From Rhodanobacter glycinis (lineage in GTDB: Bacteria; Pseudomonadota; Gammaproteobacteria; Xanthomonadales; Rhodanobacteraceae), in assembly GCF_900114325.1 (NCBI RefSeq), contig NZ_FOSR01000001.1, positions 389,693 through 453,692 of the forward strand: a stretch of 64,000 nt of DNA, written 5' to 3'. Both the position numbers and the translations under genes were made by a program. Of this stretch, positions 17,508 through 26,507 are shown in pieces. The notes beneath the pieces were generated by a model. It had not been told where the DNA came from and searched no databases. It was given only the letters and a program-made list of their open reading frames with translations. Every line of letters begins with the position of its first letter. Position 1 is the stretch's first letter.

Positions 17508-19100
17508 TTACCAGTCGGTCGGACGATAATCCTTCAGGAATTGTCCCCACACGTGTTCGCCGGTGTTGATGCCGCTGATGATCGGGTCGACGATGCGCGC
17601 GGCGCCGTCGATGATGTCCAGTGGCGGGTGGAAGCGTTCTTCCAGCACTTTCCTCGCGGCCAGCTCGGCCGGATCCTCGTCGGTCACCCAGCCGGTGTCG
17701 ACGCTGTTCATGTGGATGCCGTCGTTGTGGTAGTCGGTGGCGGAGGTGCGCGTCATCATGTTCAGCGCGGCCTTGGCCATGTTGGTATGCGGATGCCGGG
17801 TGGTCTTGAAGTTGCGGTAGAACTGGCCTTCCATCGCCGACACGTTGACGATGTGCTTGTCGCGTTCGGGCGTGCGCAGCATCAGCGGCTTCAGGCGCGC
17901 GTTGATGATGAAAGGTGCGATCGCGTTCACCAGTTGCACTTCGAGCAATTCCACCGATGGCACCTCGGCCATCAGCAGTCGCCACGAGTTGCGCTGGCGC
18001 AGGTCGATCTGCTGTAGATCCTGGTCGAGCTTGCCTTCGGGGAACAGATGACTTTGCGCCAGCAGTTCCTCTGGCAGCAGCGGCATCTGGGACAGTTCGG
18101 CGGCGTGGGTCAGGCCGGGCAGCTCTGATGTGCGGCTGGCCAGCAGGTTCGCCGGGGCACCCGCCTCGGGCAGGATGTTCGAGCCGCGCAGGCCTTCGTA
18201 GTGACCGACCAGCTGGCGCACATGTCTGGGCATGTCGTGCAGCGCCGCGGTCTCGCCTTCCATCATGTGCGCGTAGAAGTCCGGTGGACGGCGTACGGTC
18301 TGGCAGGCGTTGTTGATGATGAAATCCAGCCGCGGCCGGGTGGCCACCAGTTCCTGGCAGAACGCTTCCACGCTCGGCGTGTGGCGCAGGTCGAGTCCAT
18401 AGATCTGCAGGCGATGGCCCCATTCGCCGAAGTCCGGTTCCTCGGCATAGCGAGCCGCCGAATCGCGCGGGAAACGCGTGGTGACGATCAGTTCCGCGCC
18501 AGCGCGCAGCAATTTCAGGCCGGCCTGGTAGCCGATCTTCACGCGCCCACCAGTCAGCAGCGCGACGCGACCGTGCAGATCGACCAGCTCGGTGCGCTTG
18601 GCGTAGTTGAATGCCGCACAGGTGGGGCACAGTTGGTCGTAGAAAAAATGGATCGTCGAATACTTCTGCTTGCACACGTAGCAGTGCTTGGGCTCGATCG
18701 ACTCACGCGGTTGCGCGGCATCGGCATCCGGCGCGATGTCGTGCGCTTCGAAGCCAAGCGGGGCATGCACATTCGGCGTGGTGAACACCGGCCGGCGGCG
18801 CAGCTCGCGGATGCCGGTCTGATTGAGCACGGCATCCTCGGCCTGGATCTTCAGCGCATGCCGCGCTTTCTCGGCTGCCTTCATCTTGATCCGACGCGCG
18901 CCAGGATCGGGGTGATAGGCCTGCGCCACAGCTCGGTGCAGGCGCTGGCGGTCATCCGCGGGCAGCCGGTCCAGCGATTGTCGATCGGCGGCGAACGATT
19001 CCAGCAGTTCCGCGGCGGCGCGCACACGTTGTAGCAATGCGGTGTCCGCGTCATCGGTGACCGTGTCACCAGACAGTGGCGTGGTGGTGTTCATAAGCAT
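17508..19100 (-). CDS. SDR family oxidoreductase with N-terminal zinc-ribbon extension
   Basis: This 530-residue protein is about twice the length of a classical SDR. The N-terminal third is helical and ends in a zinc-ribbon-like motif (C140-x2-C143 and C158-x2-C161). A Rossmann domain follows (LLTGGRVKIGYQ from about residue 181, LDFIINNAC about 270). After VNVSAMEGQFYRNFK the active-site lysine appears to be K443 in HTNMAKAALNMM. The residue four before it is Thr439 where Tyr is standard, so catalysis may differ. No partner gene is adjacent. Substrate unknown. Confidence 0.85.
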   Translation of the reverse strand: MLMNTTTPLSGDTVTDDADTALLQRVRAAAELLESFAADRQSLDRLPADDRQRLHRAVAQAYHPDPGARRIKMKAAEKARHALKIQAEDAVLNQTGIRELRRRPVFTTPNVHAPLGFEAHDIAPDADAAQPRESIEPKHCYVCKQKYSTIHFFYDQLCPTCAAFNYAKRTELVDLHGRVALLTGGRVKIGYQAGLKLLRAGAELIVTTRFPRDSAARYAEEPDFGEWGHRLQIYGLDLRHTPSVEAFCQELVATRPRLDFIINNACQTVRRPPDFYAHMMEGETAALHDMPRHVRQLVGHYEGLRGSNILPEAGAPANLLASRTSELPGLTHAAELSQMPLLPEELLAQSHLFPEGKLDQDLQQIDLRQRNSWRLLMAEVPSVELLEVQLVNAIAPFIINARLKPLMLRTPERDKHIVNVSAMEGQFYRNFKTTRHPHTNMAKAALNMMTRTSATDYHNDGIHMNSVDTGWVTDEDPAELAARKVLEERFHPPLDIIDGAARIVDPIISGINTGEHVWGQFLKDYRPTDW

Positions 19101-19285
19101 GATCTGTATCGAGTTGGGCAGAGCGATGTGAGATGCCGGAACAGGCGCATCGCATGTAGTTAACCGCTTATTCTGCCTGTTCTGGCCTTGCAGCGGGTAT
19201 TTCGGCCTTCCTGCTGCCCGTGCGTCGAAGTCTGCGCGTCCGTTCGACAGCGCATGCGGACGCCTCGAATAACCCTGTTTTGTTC

Positions 19286-19388
19286 GTCATTCCAGCGAGG
19301 TGCTTTTCAACAGGCGGGTGTCTGGTCATCCCGTGCTTTTGCATTTCAATGCGTTGAAGGCGCCGGGCTCCAGCCTTCGCCGAGGTGA
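19286..19388. repeat. Degenerate GTCATTCC-type repeat
   Basis: GTCATTCCAGCGAGGTGCTTTTCAACAGGCG at the left matches the family; the right part (GTTGAAGGCGCC...CCTTCGCCGAGGTGAG) is decayed. It lies between the upstream end of the SDR gene and the fadA terminator. I see no gene in 19101-19414. Confidence 0.5.
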
Positions 19389-19414
19389 GGGAGGCTTTTC
19401 GATGTTTCCATACA

Positions 19415-19446
19415 AGAACGGCGCCGTTTCGCAACGGCGCCGTTCT
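19415..19446 (-). terminator. Rho-independent terminator after fadA
   Basis: A perfect 14-bp stem, AGAACGGCGCCGTT / AACGGCGCCGTTCT, encloses a 4-base loop, 22 bp beyond the fadA stop codon. A short T-containing tail follows on the minus strand. Confidence 0.75.
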
Positions 19447-19467
19447 GTTTTGCTGGAGTGGCGTGGC

Positions 19468-20673
19468 TCAGAGCGCTTCGAACACGCCTGCCGCGCCCAT
19501 GCCGGTGCCGATGCACATGGTCACCATGCCGTACTTCTGCTTCCTGCGACGCATGCCGTGCACCAGCGTGGCGATGCGCACCGCGCCGGTGGCGCCGAGT
19601 GGATGACCGAGCGCGATGGCGCCGCCCAGCGGGTTGACCTTGGCTGTGTCCAGGCCGAGGTCGTGGATGACGGCCAGCGACTGCGCGGCGAATGCTTCGT
19701 TGAGTTCGATCCAGTCCAGTTGATCCTGGCTGATACCGGTCTGCTTGAGTGCCTTGGGAATCGCTTCCTTCGGGCCGATGCCCATCACCTCGGGCGGCAC
19801 GCCGGCGACGGAGAAGCCGACGAAGCGGGCCAGCGGCTGCAGGTTGTATTCCTTGATCGCTTTTTCGCTGGCCAGCAGCACGGCGCCGGCGCCATCGGAC
19901 ATCTGGCTGGAGTTGCCGGCGGTAACGGTGCCGCCGAACTGGCCGTTGCGGAACACGGTTTTCAGCTTGGCCAGCACTTCCATCGTGGTGCCGGCACGCG
20001 GACCTTCATCGGCGCTGATGGTACGGCTGTCGGTGATGATCTTGCGGGTGGCCAAGTTCGGGTAGTGATCGTCCAGTGCGAACGGGCTGATCTCGTCGTC
20101 GAACTCGCCGGCGGCCTGGGCGGCCAGCGCGCGGCGGTGGCTTTCCACCGAGAACGCATCCTGCTGCTCGCGGCTGACCTTCCACTGCTTGGCCACGTTT
20201 TCGGCGGTGATGCCCATGCCGTAGGCGATGCCGATGTTCTCGTCGGTGAAAATCGCGGGGTTCATCGCGATCTTGTGGCCCATCATCGGCACCATGCTCA
20301 TGCTCTCGGTGCCGCCAGCGATCATCAGGTCGTCTTCGCCGAGGCGAATGCGGTCGGCGGCCATTGCCACCGACTGCAGGCCGGACGAGCAGAAGCGGTT
20401 GACGGTGACGCCGGGCACGGTGTCGGGCAGACCGGCCAGCAGCGCGCCGATGCGCGCCACGTTCATGCCTTGCTCGGCCTCGGGCATGGCGCAGCCGATG
20501 ATGACGTCACCGATGCGGTGCGGATCGATGCCCGGCGCCTGCGCCATCACGGCGCGGATCACGTGGGCGAGCATGTCGTCCGGACGGGTATTGCGGAACA
20601 CGCCGCGCGGCGCCTTGCCGACCGGGGTGCGGGTGGCGGCGACGATGTAGGCGTCTTGCACTTGCTTGGTCAT
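19468..20673 (-). CDS. fadA: Acetyl-CoA C-acyltransferase (3-ketoacyl-CoA thiolase)
   Basis: This 401-residue thiolase catalyses the last step of beta-oxidation. The acylated cysteine is in VNRFCSSGLQS (about Cys91), the His in GGAIALGHPLGATGA (about 355) and the second Cys in CIGTGMGAAG (about 385). The start at ATG 20673 has GGAGC upstream. It is the last gene of a probable tetR-fadN-fadA operon on the minus strand; a repeat sits in the 150-bp gap before it. The symbol denotes the class of function; fadI-type nomenclature is equally possible. Confidence 0.92.
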   Translation of the reverse strand: MTKQVQDAYIVAATRTPVGKAPRGVFRNTRPDDMLAHVIRAVMAQAPGIDPHRIGDVIIGCAMPEAEQGMNVARIGALLAGLPDTVPGVTVNRFCSSGLQSVAMAADRIRLGEDDLMIAGGTESMSMVPMMGHKIAMNPAIFTDENIGIAYGMGITAENVAKQWKVSREQQDAFSVESHRRALAAQAAGEFDDEISPFALDDHYPNLATRKIITDSRTISADEGPRAGTTMEVLAKLKTVFRNGQFGGTVTAGNSSQMSDGAGAVLLASEKAIKEYNLQPLARFVGFSVAGVPPEVMGIGPKEAIPKALKQTGISQDQLDWIELNEAFAAQSLAVIHDLGLDTAKVNPLGGAIALGHPLGATGAVRIATLVHGMRRRKQKYGMVTMCIGTGMGAAGVFEAL

Positions 20674-20728
20674 GGTTCTTGCTCCGTTGCGTCGCGCGAT
20701 TCGCGGCGACGCGTCTTGGTTTTTGATC

Positions 20729-20807
20729 GTCATTCCAGCGAAAGCTGGAATCCAGTGTCTTGGGTGTGAGTCTGAAGTCACTGGATCCCAGCTTTCGCTG
20801 GGATGAC
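20729..20807. repeat. GTCATTCC-type intergenic repeat (79 bp)
   Basis: Two hairpins, GTCATTCCAGCG...CTGGAATCCAG at the left and CACTGGATCCCAGCTTTCGC...GGGATGAC at the right, lie between the fadN-like gene and fadA. A hairpin here could tune the relative expression of the two genes. Confidence 0.65.
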
Positions 20808-20824
20808 GGTGTGGAGGGCTGCGG

Positions 20825-23215
20825 TCAGTTCCTGAGTGGCTTGCCGGTGGTCATGGTGTGGGCGATGCGGGCCTGGGTTTTTTCCATCTTGGCCAGTTCC
20901 ACGAAGTGCTTGCGTTCCAGCGCCAGCAGCCATTCCTCGTCCACCGTGGAGCCGCGCTCGATCACGCCGCCGCAGAGGGTGTCGGCGATGCGGGTGGCGA
21001 TTTCCACGTCATGCGGCGAGGCGAAGTAGCCGGCTTGCAGGTTGGCCAGCGAGGCCTTGAAGGTGGCGGTGCCGACGTCGCCGGCGACCGGAATGGCACG
21101 CTGGTACAACGGCGGGCGATAGCCGGACTCGGCCAGCGCGTTGGCCACCTGCTTGGCGACGTAGAGCAGCTCGTAGGCGTTGAACACGACCACGTCGCTG
21201 TCGCGCAGCAAGCCCATGTTCTTCGCTTCCATCGCGCTGGGCGAGACCTTTGCCATGGCCACCGTCTCGAACACTTTCTTCAGCGCCTCGAACGGATCGG
21301 ACGGGTTGGAATGCGCCGCGCGCACGGCCAGCTCATGCAGGCCGCCACCGGCCGGCAGCAGACCGACGCCAGCCTCGACCAGGCCGATATAGCTTTCCAG
21401 TGCGGCCACGGTGCGCGCCGAGTGCATCTGGAATTCGCAACCGCCGCCCAGCGCCAGGCCGCGCACGGCGGAGACCACCGGCACCAGCGAGTGCTTGATG
21501 CGCATGCTGGTGCGCTGGAAGTTGGCGACCATGTGCTCGAAGTCGTCGAACTTGCCTTCCTTCAGCAGGCCCAGCGCGCCCTTCAGGTCCGCACCGGCGG
21601 AGAACGGTTCGCTGGTCTGCCAGATCACCACGGCCTTGAGCTTTTCCTCGGCCACGCCGATGGCGTGCTGGATGCCATCGAGCACGTGGTCGTTGACCGT
21701 ATGCATCTTGGTCTTGAACGAAAGGATGCCAATGCCGTCGTCGCCGAGCGTCCACAGGCGCACGCCATCGTTCTCCCACACCGTAGTGCCGGTATCGAAT
21801 TTCTCGCCCAGGATCGGATCGGGGAACAGCTGGCGCTGATACACCGGATGCTGCGAACGCGGCTTGTCGGCGTTGGCGCTGGCCGAGTACGAACCGTCCT
21901 TGCCGTGCACGCCCTTGCGACCGTCGGTGACCCAGGCGGGCAGGGGTGCGTCGCTCATCGCCTTGCCGGCCTTAATGTCTTCGTTGATCCACGCGGCAAT
22001 CTGCTGCCAGCCGGCGGCCTGCCAGGTCTCGAACGGCCCCAGCTTCCAGCCGTAGCCCCAGCGGATCGCGAAGTCGACATCGCGCGCGGTGTCGGCGATG
22101 TCGGCTAGGTGGTAGGCGCTGTAATGGAACAGGTCGCGGAAGCTGGCCCACAGGAACTGCGCCTGCGGGTCGCTGGAGGCGCGCAGCTTGCCGAACTTCT
22201 CGGCCGGATCCTTGATCGCCAGGATGGCGGCCACTTCATCGGACGGCTTCTGTTCCGACGGACGGAAGTCCTGCTTGGCCACATCCAGCACCTGGATGTC
22301 CTTGCCGACCTTCTTGTAGAACCCGCCACCGGTCTTCTGGCCCAGCGCACCCTTGTCGATCAGGCCCTGCAGCCACACCGGCGCCTTGAAGTACTTGTGC
22401 CACGGATCATCGGGCAGGGTGTCAGCCATGGTCTTGATGACGTGCGCCATGGTGTCCAGGCCGACCACGTCGGCGGTGCGATAGGTGGCACTCTTGGGCC
22501 GACCCAGTGCCGGGCCGGTCAGCGCATCGACGGTGTCGAAGCCCAGCTTGAACTGGTCGGTGTGATGCATCGCCGACAGCATCGAGAACACGCCGATGCG
22601 GTTGCCGATGAAGTTCGGGGTGTCCTTGGCAATCACCACGCCCTTGCCGACGGTGGTGACCAGGAAGGCTTCGAGGCCGTCCAGCACCTTCTTGTCGGTG
22701 AGCTTGGTCGGAATCAGCTCGACCAGGTGCATGTAGCGCGGCGGGTTGAAGAAGTGCACGCCGCAGAAGCGGTGGCGCATTTCTTTCGGCAGCGCCTCGG
22801 CGAGCTTGGTGATCGACAGGCCCGAGGTATTTGAAGCGATCACGGCCGTCTTCGACAGATGGCCGGCGATCTTCTTGTACAGGTCGAGCTTCCAATCCAT
22901 CCGTTCGGCGATGGCTTCGATGACCAGGTCGACATCCTTCAGATGGTCGAGATCGTCGTCGTAGTTGGCCGGGATGATCGCGTTGGCCAGAGTCTGGTCG
23001 GCCAGCGGGGCAGGGGAAAGCTTCTTGAGGTTGGCGATGGCCTTGAGCGCAATGCCGCTCTTGGGGCCTTCTTTCGCGGGCAGGTCGAACAGCACGGTTT
23101 CGACACCGGCATTGGTCAGGTGGGCGGCAATCTGCGCGCCCATGACGCCGGCGCCCAGCACGGCGGCCTTGCGAATGCGCAGTGCCGGGTTGGGTGAGGA
23201 GGATGCAGCGGTCAT
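20825..23215 (-). CDS. 3-hydroxyacyl-CoA dehydrogenase / enoyl-CoA hydratase, FadN-like
   Basis: This 796-residue bifunctional beta-oxidation enzyme has an N-terminal NAD-binding domain (AAVLGAGVMGAQIAAHLTNAGV, about residues 16-37), the 3HCDH signature (HRFCGVHFFNPPRYMHLVELI, about 140-160) and DTPNFIGNRIG. A crotonase domain follows at about residues 500-690 (GADLKGALG, GLALGGGCEFQMHS, GLVEAGVGLLPAGGG; both catalytic-type Glu present). This dehydrogenase-first order is that of Bacillus FadN and is opposite to E. coli FadB. The ATG at 23215 has GGAGA at correct spacing; an ATG four codons earlier overlaps that site. It works with FadA downstream. Confidence 0.92.
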   Translation of the reverse strand: MTAASSSPNPALRIRKAAVLGAGVMGAQIAAHLTNAGVETVLFDLPAKEGPKSGIALKAIANLKKLSPAPLADQTLANAIIPANYDDDLDHLKDVDLVIEAIAERMDWKLDLYKKIAGHLSKTAVIASNTSGLSITKLAEALPKEMRHRFCGVHFFNPPRYMHLVELIPTKLTDKKVLDGLEAFLVTTVGKGVVIAKDTPNFIGNRIGVFSMLSAMHHTDQFKLGFDTVDALTGPALGRPKSATYRTADVVGLDTMAHVIKTMADTLPDDPWHKYFKAPVWLQGLIDKGALGQKTGGGFYKKVGKDIQVLDVAKQDFRPSEQKPSDEVAAILAIKDPAEKFGKLRASSDPQAQFLWASFRDLFHYSAYHLADIADTARDVDFAIRWGYGWKLGPFETWQAAGWQQIAAWINEDIKAGKAMSDAPLPAWVTDGRKGVHGKDGSYSASANADKPRSQHPVYQRQLFPDPILGEKFDTGTTVWENDGVRLWTLGDDGIGILSFKTKMHTVNDHVLDGIQHAIGVAEEKLKAVVIWQTSEPFSAGADLKGALGLLKEGKFDDFEHMVANFQRTSMRIKHSLVPVVSAVRGLALGGGCEFQMHSARTVAALESYIGLVEAGVGLLPAGGGLHELAVRAAHSNPSDPFEALKKVFETVAMAKVSPSAMEAKNMGLLRDSDVVVFNAYELLYVAKQVANALAESGYRPPLYQRAIPVAGDVGTATFKASLANLQAGYFASPHDVEIATRIADTLCGGVIERGSTVDEEWLLALERKHFVELAKMEKTQARIAHTMTTGKPLRN

Positions 23216-23305
23216 TGGCTTCTCCAAAGTGAGGCGGACACGTAGGGCAAAACGGGTATGGAACAGGGGCGGCGGTTACCCGCCGGTGAAAGATCCGGGG
23301 TCAAT

Positions 23306-23950
23306 TCATGGGGAACTGAGGCCTGCTGCCGCGAAGCGGACGAGATGGGCGACGGTTTGCTCGCGATGCGCGGTGGCACTGACGTCCCCCTTGCGCTGGA
23401 TCATGCCGAAGCCGGACATGGCGTGGGTCAGCGCGCCAGTGACCAGGTCGATGCGCCAGTACAGCTCGGCGCGACTCAGGTGCGGCAGCAAGTGGGTGAA
23501 TTCGGCGGTGAACTGGCGCATCACGTGGCCGTAGTTCTCCGACAGGAACTGGCGCAGATGGTCGTCGTGCTCGGCGAAGGCGCGGGCCAGTACGCGCATG
23601 AACAAGGCGCCGTTGTCGTCGTGGGTCAGCTCCAGCGCGGGGCGGATATACGCCTCGAGCACGTCTTCCAGGGTGGTGCTGTCGCGGCCGGCAACGGTCG
23701 CCAATGCGGCCAGTCGGCCTTGGTTCAGGGCGTCCAGACGGCGGCGAAACACCTCGTCGACCAGCTTTTCCTTGGAGCCGAAGTGGTAGTTCACGGCCGC
23801 CAGATTGACCCCTGCGGCGGCGGTCAGCTGACGCAACGACGCACCATCGAAACCGCGTTGTGCAAACAGGGTTTCGGCGGCCGCGAGGATGCGATCCTTG
23901 GTCGAGGCGGTGCTGTTCGGAGGCGTTCCCGTCGTGGGCATGGTCGGCAT
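23306..23950 (-). CDS. TetR family regulator, PsrA-like repressor of beta-oxidation
   Basis: This 214-residue protein has a TetR HTH near the N-terminus (KDRILAAAETLFAQRGFDGASLRQLTAAAGVNLAAVNYHFGSKEKLV) closely matching Pseudomonas PsrA, which senses long-chain acyl-CoA/fatty acids and represses fadBA. The ligand domain covers residues 80-205. It is the first gene of the fad operon. The ATG at 23950 is chosen because the longer frame would start inside an operator palindrome; an ATG three codons later is also possible. Two PsrA-type operators lie immediately upstream, implying autorepression. Confidence 0.85.
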   Translation of the reverse strand: MPTMPTTGTPPNSTASTKDRILAAAETLFAQRGFDGASLRQLTAAAGVNLAAVNYHFGSKEKLVDEVFRRRLDALNQGRLAALATVAGRDSTTLEDVLEAYIRPALELTHDDNGALFMRVLARAFAEHDDHLRQFLSENYGHVMRQFTAEFTHLLPHLSRAELYWRIDLVTGALTHAMSGFGMIQRKGDVSATAHREQTVAHLVRFAAAGLSSP

Positions 23951-23954
23951 CGAA

Positions 23955-24011
23955 TCAAACGATCGTTTGAGCATACGCGCGGGGCTTCCCGAGAGTCAAA
24001 CGAACGTTTGT
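23955..24011. promoter_or_regulatory. Two PsrA-type operators
   Basis: The palindromes TCAAACGATCGTTTGA (23955-23970) and TCAAACGAACGTTTGT (23996-24011) are centred 41 bp apart. Both fit the published PsrA consensus of CAAAC and GTTTG half-sites separated by 2-4 bases. The first ends five bases before the chosen tetR start codon, so a bound repressor would block transcription or initiation. They could also affect ndk, which is divergent. Confidence 0.85.
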
Positions 24012-24158
24012 TAAGAAGGGCTTGCGACTTGCTTCTGAGTTAGAATCTGTCAAACTTTCGTGAGCTAAATCCGTATTTCGTGTCGGTTTTAGCTCACAAT
24101 CGGACATCTCGACCGATTCTTCACATTCCTGACGAACCTTCTCCCGGAGCAGATTCCC

Positions 24159-24584
24159 ATGGCGCTGGAGCGCACCCTTTCCATCATCAAGCCCGACGCC
24201 GTTGCCAAGAACGTGATCGGCGAAATTTACGCTCGTTTCGAGAAGTCCGGTCTGAAGATCGTGGCCGCCAAGCAGAAGCAGTTGTCGCGCGCGGAAGCCG
24301 AAGGCTTTTACGCCGTGCACAGCGAGCGCCCGTTCTTCAAGGCGCTGGTTGAATTCATGATCTCCGGCCCGGTGATGATCCAGGTGCTGGAAGGCGAGAA
24401 CGCCGTGGCGAAGCATCGCGAGCTGATGGGTGCCACCAATCCGAAGGAAGCCGCGCCGGGCACGATCCGCGCCGACTTCGCCGATTCCATCGACGCCAAT
24501 GCAGTGCACGGTTCCGATGCCGCCGAGACGGCGCGCGTCGAGATCGCGTACTACTTCGCCGAGACCGAGATCGCGTCCAGGTAA
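24159..24584 (+). CDS. ndk: Nucleoside-diphosphate kinase
   Basis: This 141-residue cytosolic enzyme transfers phosphate from ATP to NDPs through a phospho-histidine. His117 lies in NAVHGSD, and the N-terminus [15 protein letters not shown] is standard. GGAG precedes the ATG. It is directly followed, two bases after the stop, by rlmN, a typical gammaproteobacterial order. Confidence 0.97.
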   Translation: MALERTLSIIKPDAVAKNVIGEIYARFEKSGLKIVAAKQKQLSRAEAEGFYAVHSERPFFKALVEFMISGPVMIQVLEGENAVAKHRELMGATNPKEAAPGTIRADFADSIDANAVHGSDAAETARVEIAYYFAETEIASR

Positions 24585-24586
24585 GC

Positions 24587-25741
24587 ATGGTGAACCAGGT
24601 AGCCGCCACGACATCCGACCCGACCGCTCCGGCGGACAAGGTCAACCTGCTGGACTTCGATCGCGAAGGCCTGCGTGATTTCTTCACGCAGATCGGCGAG
24701 AAGCCGTATCGCGCCGAGCAGGTGATGAAGTGGATCTACCACCACCTGGAAGACGACTTCGAGAAGATGACCGACGTGGGCAAGGCACTGCGCGCCAAGC
24801 TCGAGGCCTCGTGCTACGTCGGTCCGCCGAAGACGCTGCTGGAAAAGGTAGCCACCGACGGCACGCACAAGTGGCTGCTGGGCATGGATCGCGGCAACGC
24901 GGTCGAGGCGGTTTACATTCCCGAGCCCACGCGTGGCACGTTGTGCGTGTCTTCGCAGATCGGCTGCGCACTGGCCTGCACCTTCTGCTCGACCGGCACG
25001 CAGGGCTTCAACCGCAACCTGGCACCTTCAGAGGTGATCGGCCAGATGTGGGTGGCGGCGAAGCAGCTCGGCAACATCACCCACCAGAACCGTCGCATCA
25101 CCAACGTGGTGATGATGGGCATGGGCGAGCCGCTGCTGAACTTCGACAACGTGACCACGGCGATGAGCCTGATGCGCGACGACCTGGGCTTCGGCCTGGC
25201 GTCCAAGCGCGTCACGCTGTCCACCGCCGGCCTGGTGCCGATGATCGACAAGCTGTCGGAAACCATCGACGTCTCGCTGGCCGTGTCGCTGCATGCGGCC
25301 AACGATGAGCTGCGCACCGAGCTGGTGCCGCTGAACAAGCGCTACCCGCTGGCCGAATTGACCGCGGCCTGCCAGCGCTGGGTCGCGCGCAAGCCGCGTA
25401 CCTCGATCACCTTCGAATACACCTTGATGAAGGGCATCAACGACCAGCCGGAGCATGCGCGCCAGCTGATCAAGTTCATGCGCAAGCTGCCCACGTGCAA
25501 GGTGAACCTGATTCCGTTCAACCCGTTCCCGGGCACCCGCTACGAGCGTTCGGACGCGCAGGCCATCCATGCATTCCAGACGTTGCTGCTCAACGCCGGG
25601 GTGCTGACCATGCTGCGACGGACCCGCGGCGACGACATCGACGCGGCCTGCGGCCAATTGAAGGGGCAGGTGCTGGACCGGACGCGTCGCCAGGCAGCGT
25701 TCCGCAAGCGACTGGAAGAGGGGGGCATCCATGCGGCTTGA
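24587..25741 (+). CDS. rlmN: 23S rRNA (adenine(2503)-C2)-methyltransferase, dual-specificity
   Basis: This 384-residue radical SAM enzyme methylates A2503 of 23S rRNA and A37 of some tRNAs. The 4Fe-4S motif CALACTFC lies at about residues 126-133, and the methyl-carrying cysteine is in [10 protein letters not shown] near residue 352. GMGEPLLN and the SAM-binding segments are intact. It starts two bases after ndk and overlaps pilW by 11 bp, so it is part of a compact operon. Confidence 0.97.
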   Translation: MVNQVAATTSDPTAPADKVNLLDFDREGLRDFFTQIGEKPYRAEQVMKWIYHHLEDDFEKMTDVGKALRAKLEASCYVGPPKTLLEKVATDGTHKWLLGMDRGNAVEAVYIPEPTRGTLCVSSQIGCALACTFCSTGTQGFNRNLAPSEVIGQMWVAAKQLGNITHQNRRITNVVMMGMGEPLLNFDNVTTAMSLMRDDLGFGLASKRVTLSTAGLVPMIDKLSETIDVSLAVSLHAANDELRTELVPLNKRYPLAELTAACQRWVARKPRTSITFEYTLMKGINDQPEHARQLIKFMRKLPTCKVNLIPFNPFPGTRYERSDAQAIHAFQTLLLNAGVLTMLRRTRGDDIDAACGQLKGQVLDRTRRQAAFRKRLEEGGIHAA

Positions 25742-26507
25742 ACGTATTTTGCTGGGAGTGGGCTTTTGCGCCCTTCTCGGCGGTTGTGTCACGACCCACA
25801 GCGGCGAAAGCCTGCCGAAGACCAGCAAGTCGCAGAGCGCAGAGGACGCTGCGCGCATCCACACCGAGCTGGGCCAGCACTACATGCAGATCGGTGATCT
25901 GCAGTCCGCGCTGGGCAAGCTCAAGCTGGCGCTGCAATTCGACGACAACTACGCGCCCGCGCATACCGTGATCGCGGTGATCTACGAGCGCATCCACGAT
26001 CTGCCCGACGCCGAAGTGAACTATCGCAAGGCCGAGCAGTTGGAGCCGAAGAAGGGCGCGCCGAACAACAACCTCGGGGCGTTCCTGTGCCGCATCGGCA
26101 AATCGGCCGAGGCACTCACCTATTTCCAGCGGGCCGTCGCCGATCCGTTCTATGCCACGCCTGACGTGGCCTGGACGAACGACGGCATCTGCCGCATGCA
26201 CATGAATGATCGTGTCGGCGCCGAAGCCAGTTTCCGGCATGCCATCGCCATCAACGGCAACAATGACGAGGCGCTTTACCAGCTCGCCAACGTGATGTAC
26301 CTGAACAACGATCCCTTCCATGCCAGCGCTTTTCTGCAGCGCTACGAGGCATTGGGGAAAGCTACCCCGGCGTCGCTCAAGCTGGGTTATGAGATTGAAC
26401 TTCGGCTGGGTGACACGGATGCCGCTCGCAACTACAACAAGCGTCTGCAAAACCAGTTTCCTGATTCGGAACAGGCGCAGGCCCTCAATACCAACGCAAA
26501 GCCATGA
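25731..26507 (+). CDS. pilW: Type IV pilus biogenesis/stability protein PilW (PilF)
   Basis: This 258-residue outer-membrane lipoprotein has its lipobox at LLGGC (about Cys19). About six tetratricopeptide repeats follow from residue 42 ([31 protein letters not shown]...). PilW/PilF pilotins guide the PilQ secretin to the outer membrane. Its location between rlmN and rodZ is the conserved one. It overlaps both neighbours (11 bp and 4 bp). Confidence 0.92.
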   Translation: MRLERILLGVGFCALLGGCVTTHSGESLPKTSKSQSAEDAARIHTELGQHYMQIGDLQSALGKLKLALQFDDNYAPAHTVIAVIYERIHDLPDAEVNYRKAEQLEPKKGAPNNNLGAFLCRIGKSAEALTYFQRAVADPFYATPDVAWTNDGICRMHMNDRVGAEASFRHAIAINGNNDEALYQLANVMYLNNDPFHASAFLQRYEALGKATPASLKLGYEIELRLGDTDAARNYNKRLQNQFPDSEQAQALNTNAKP

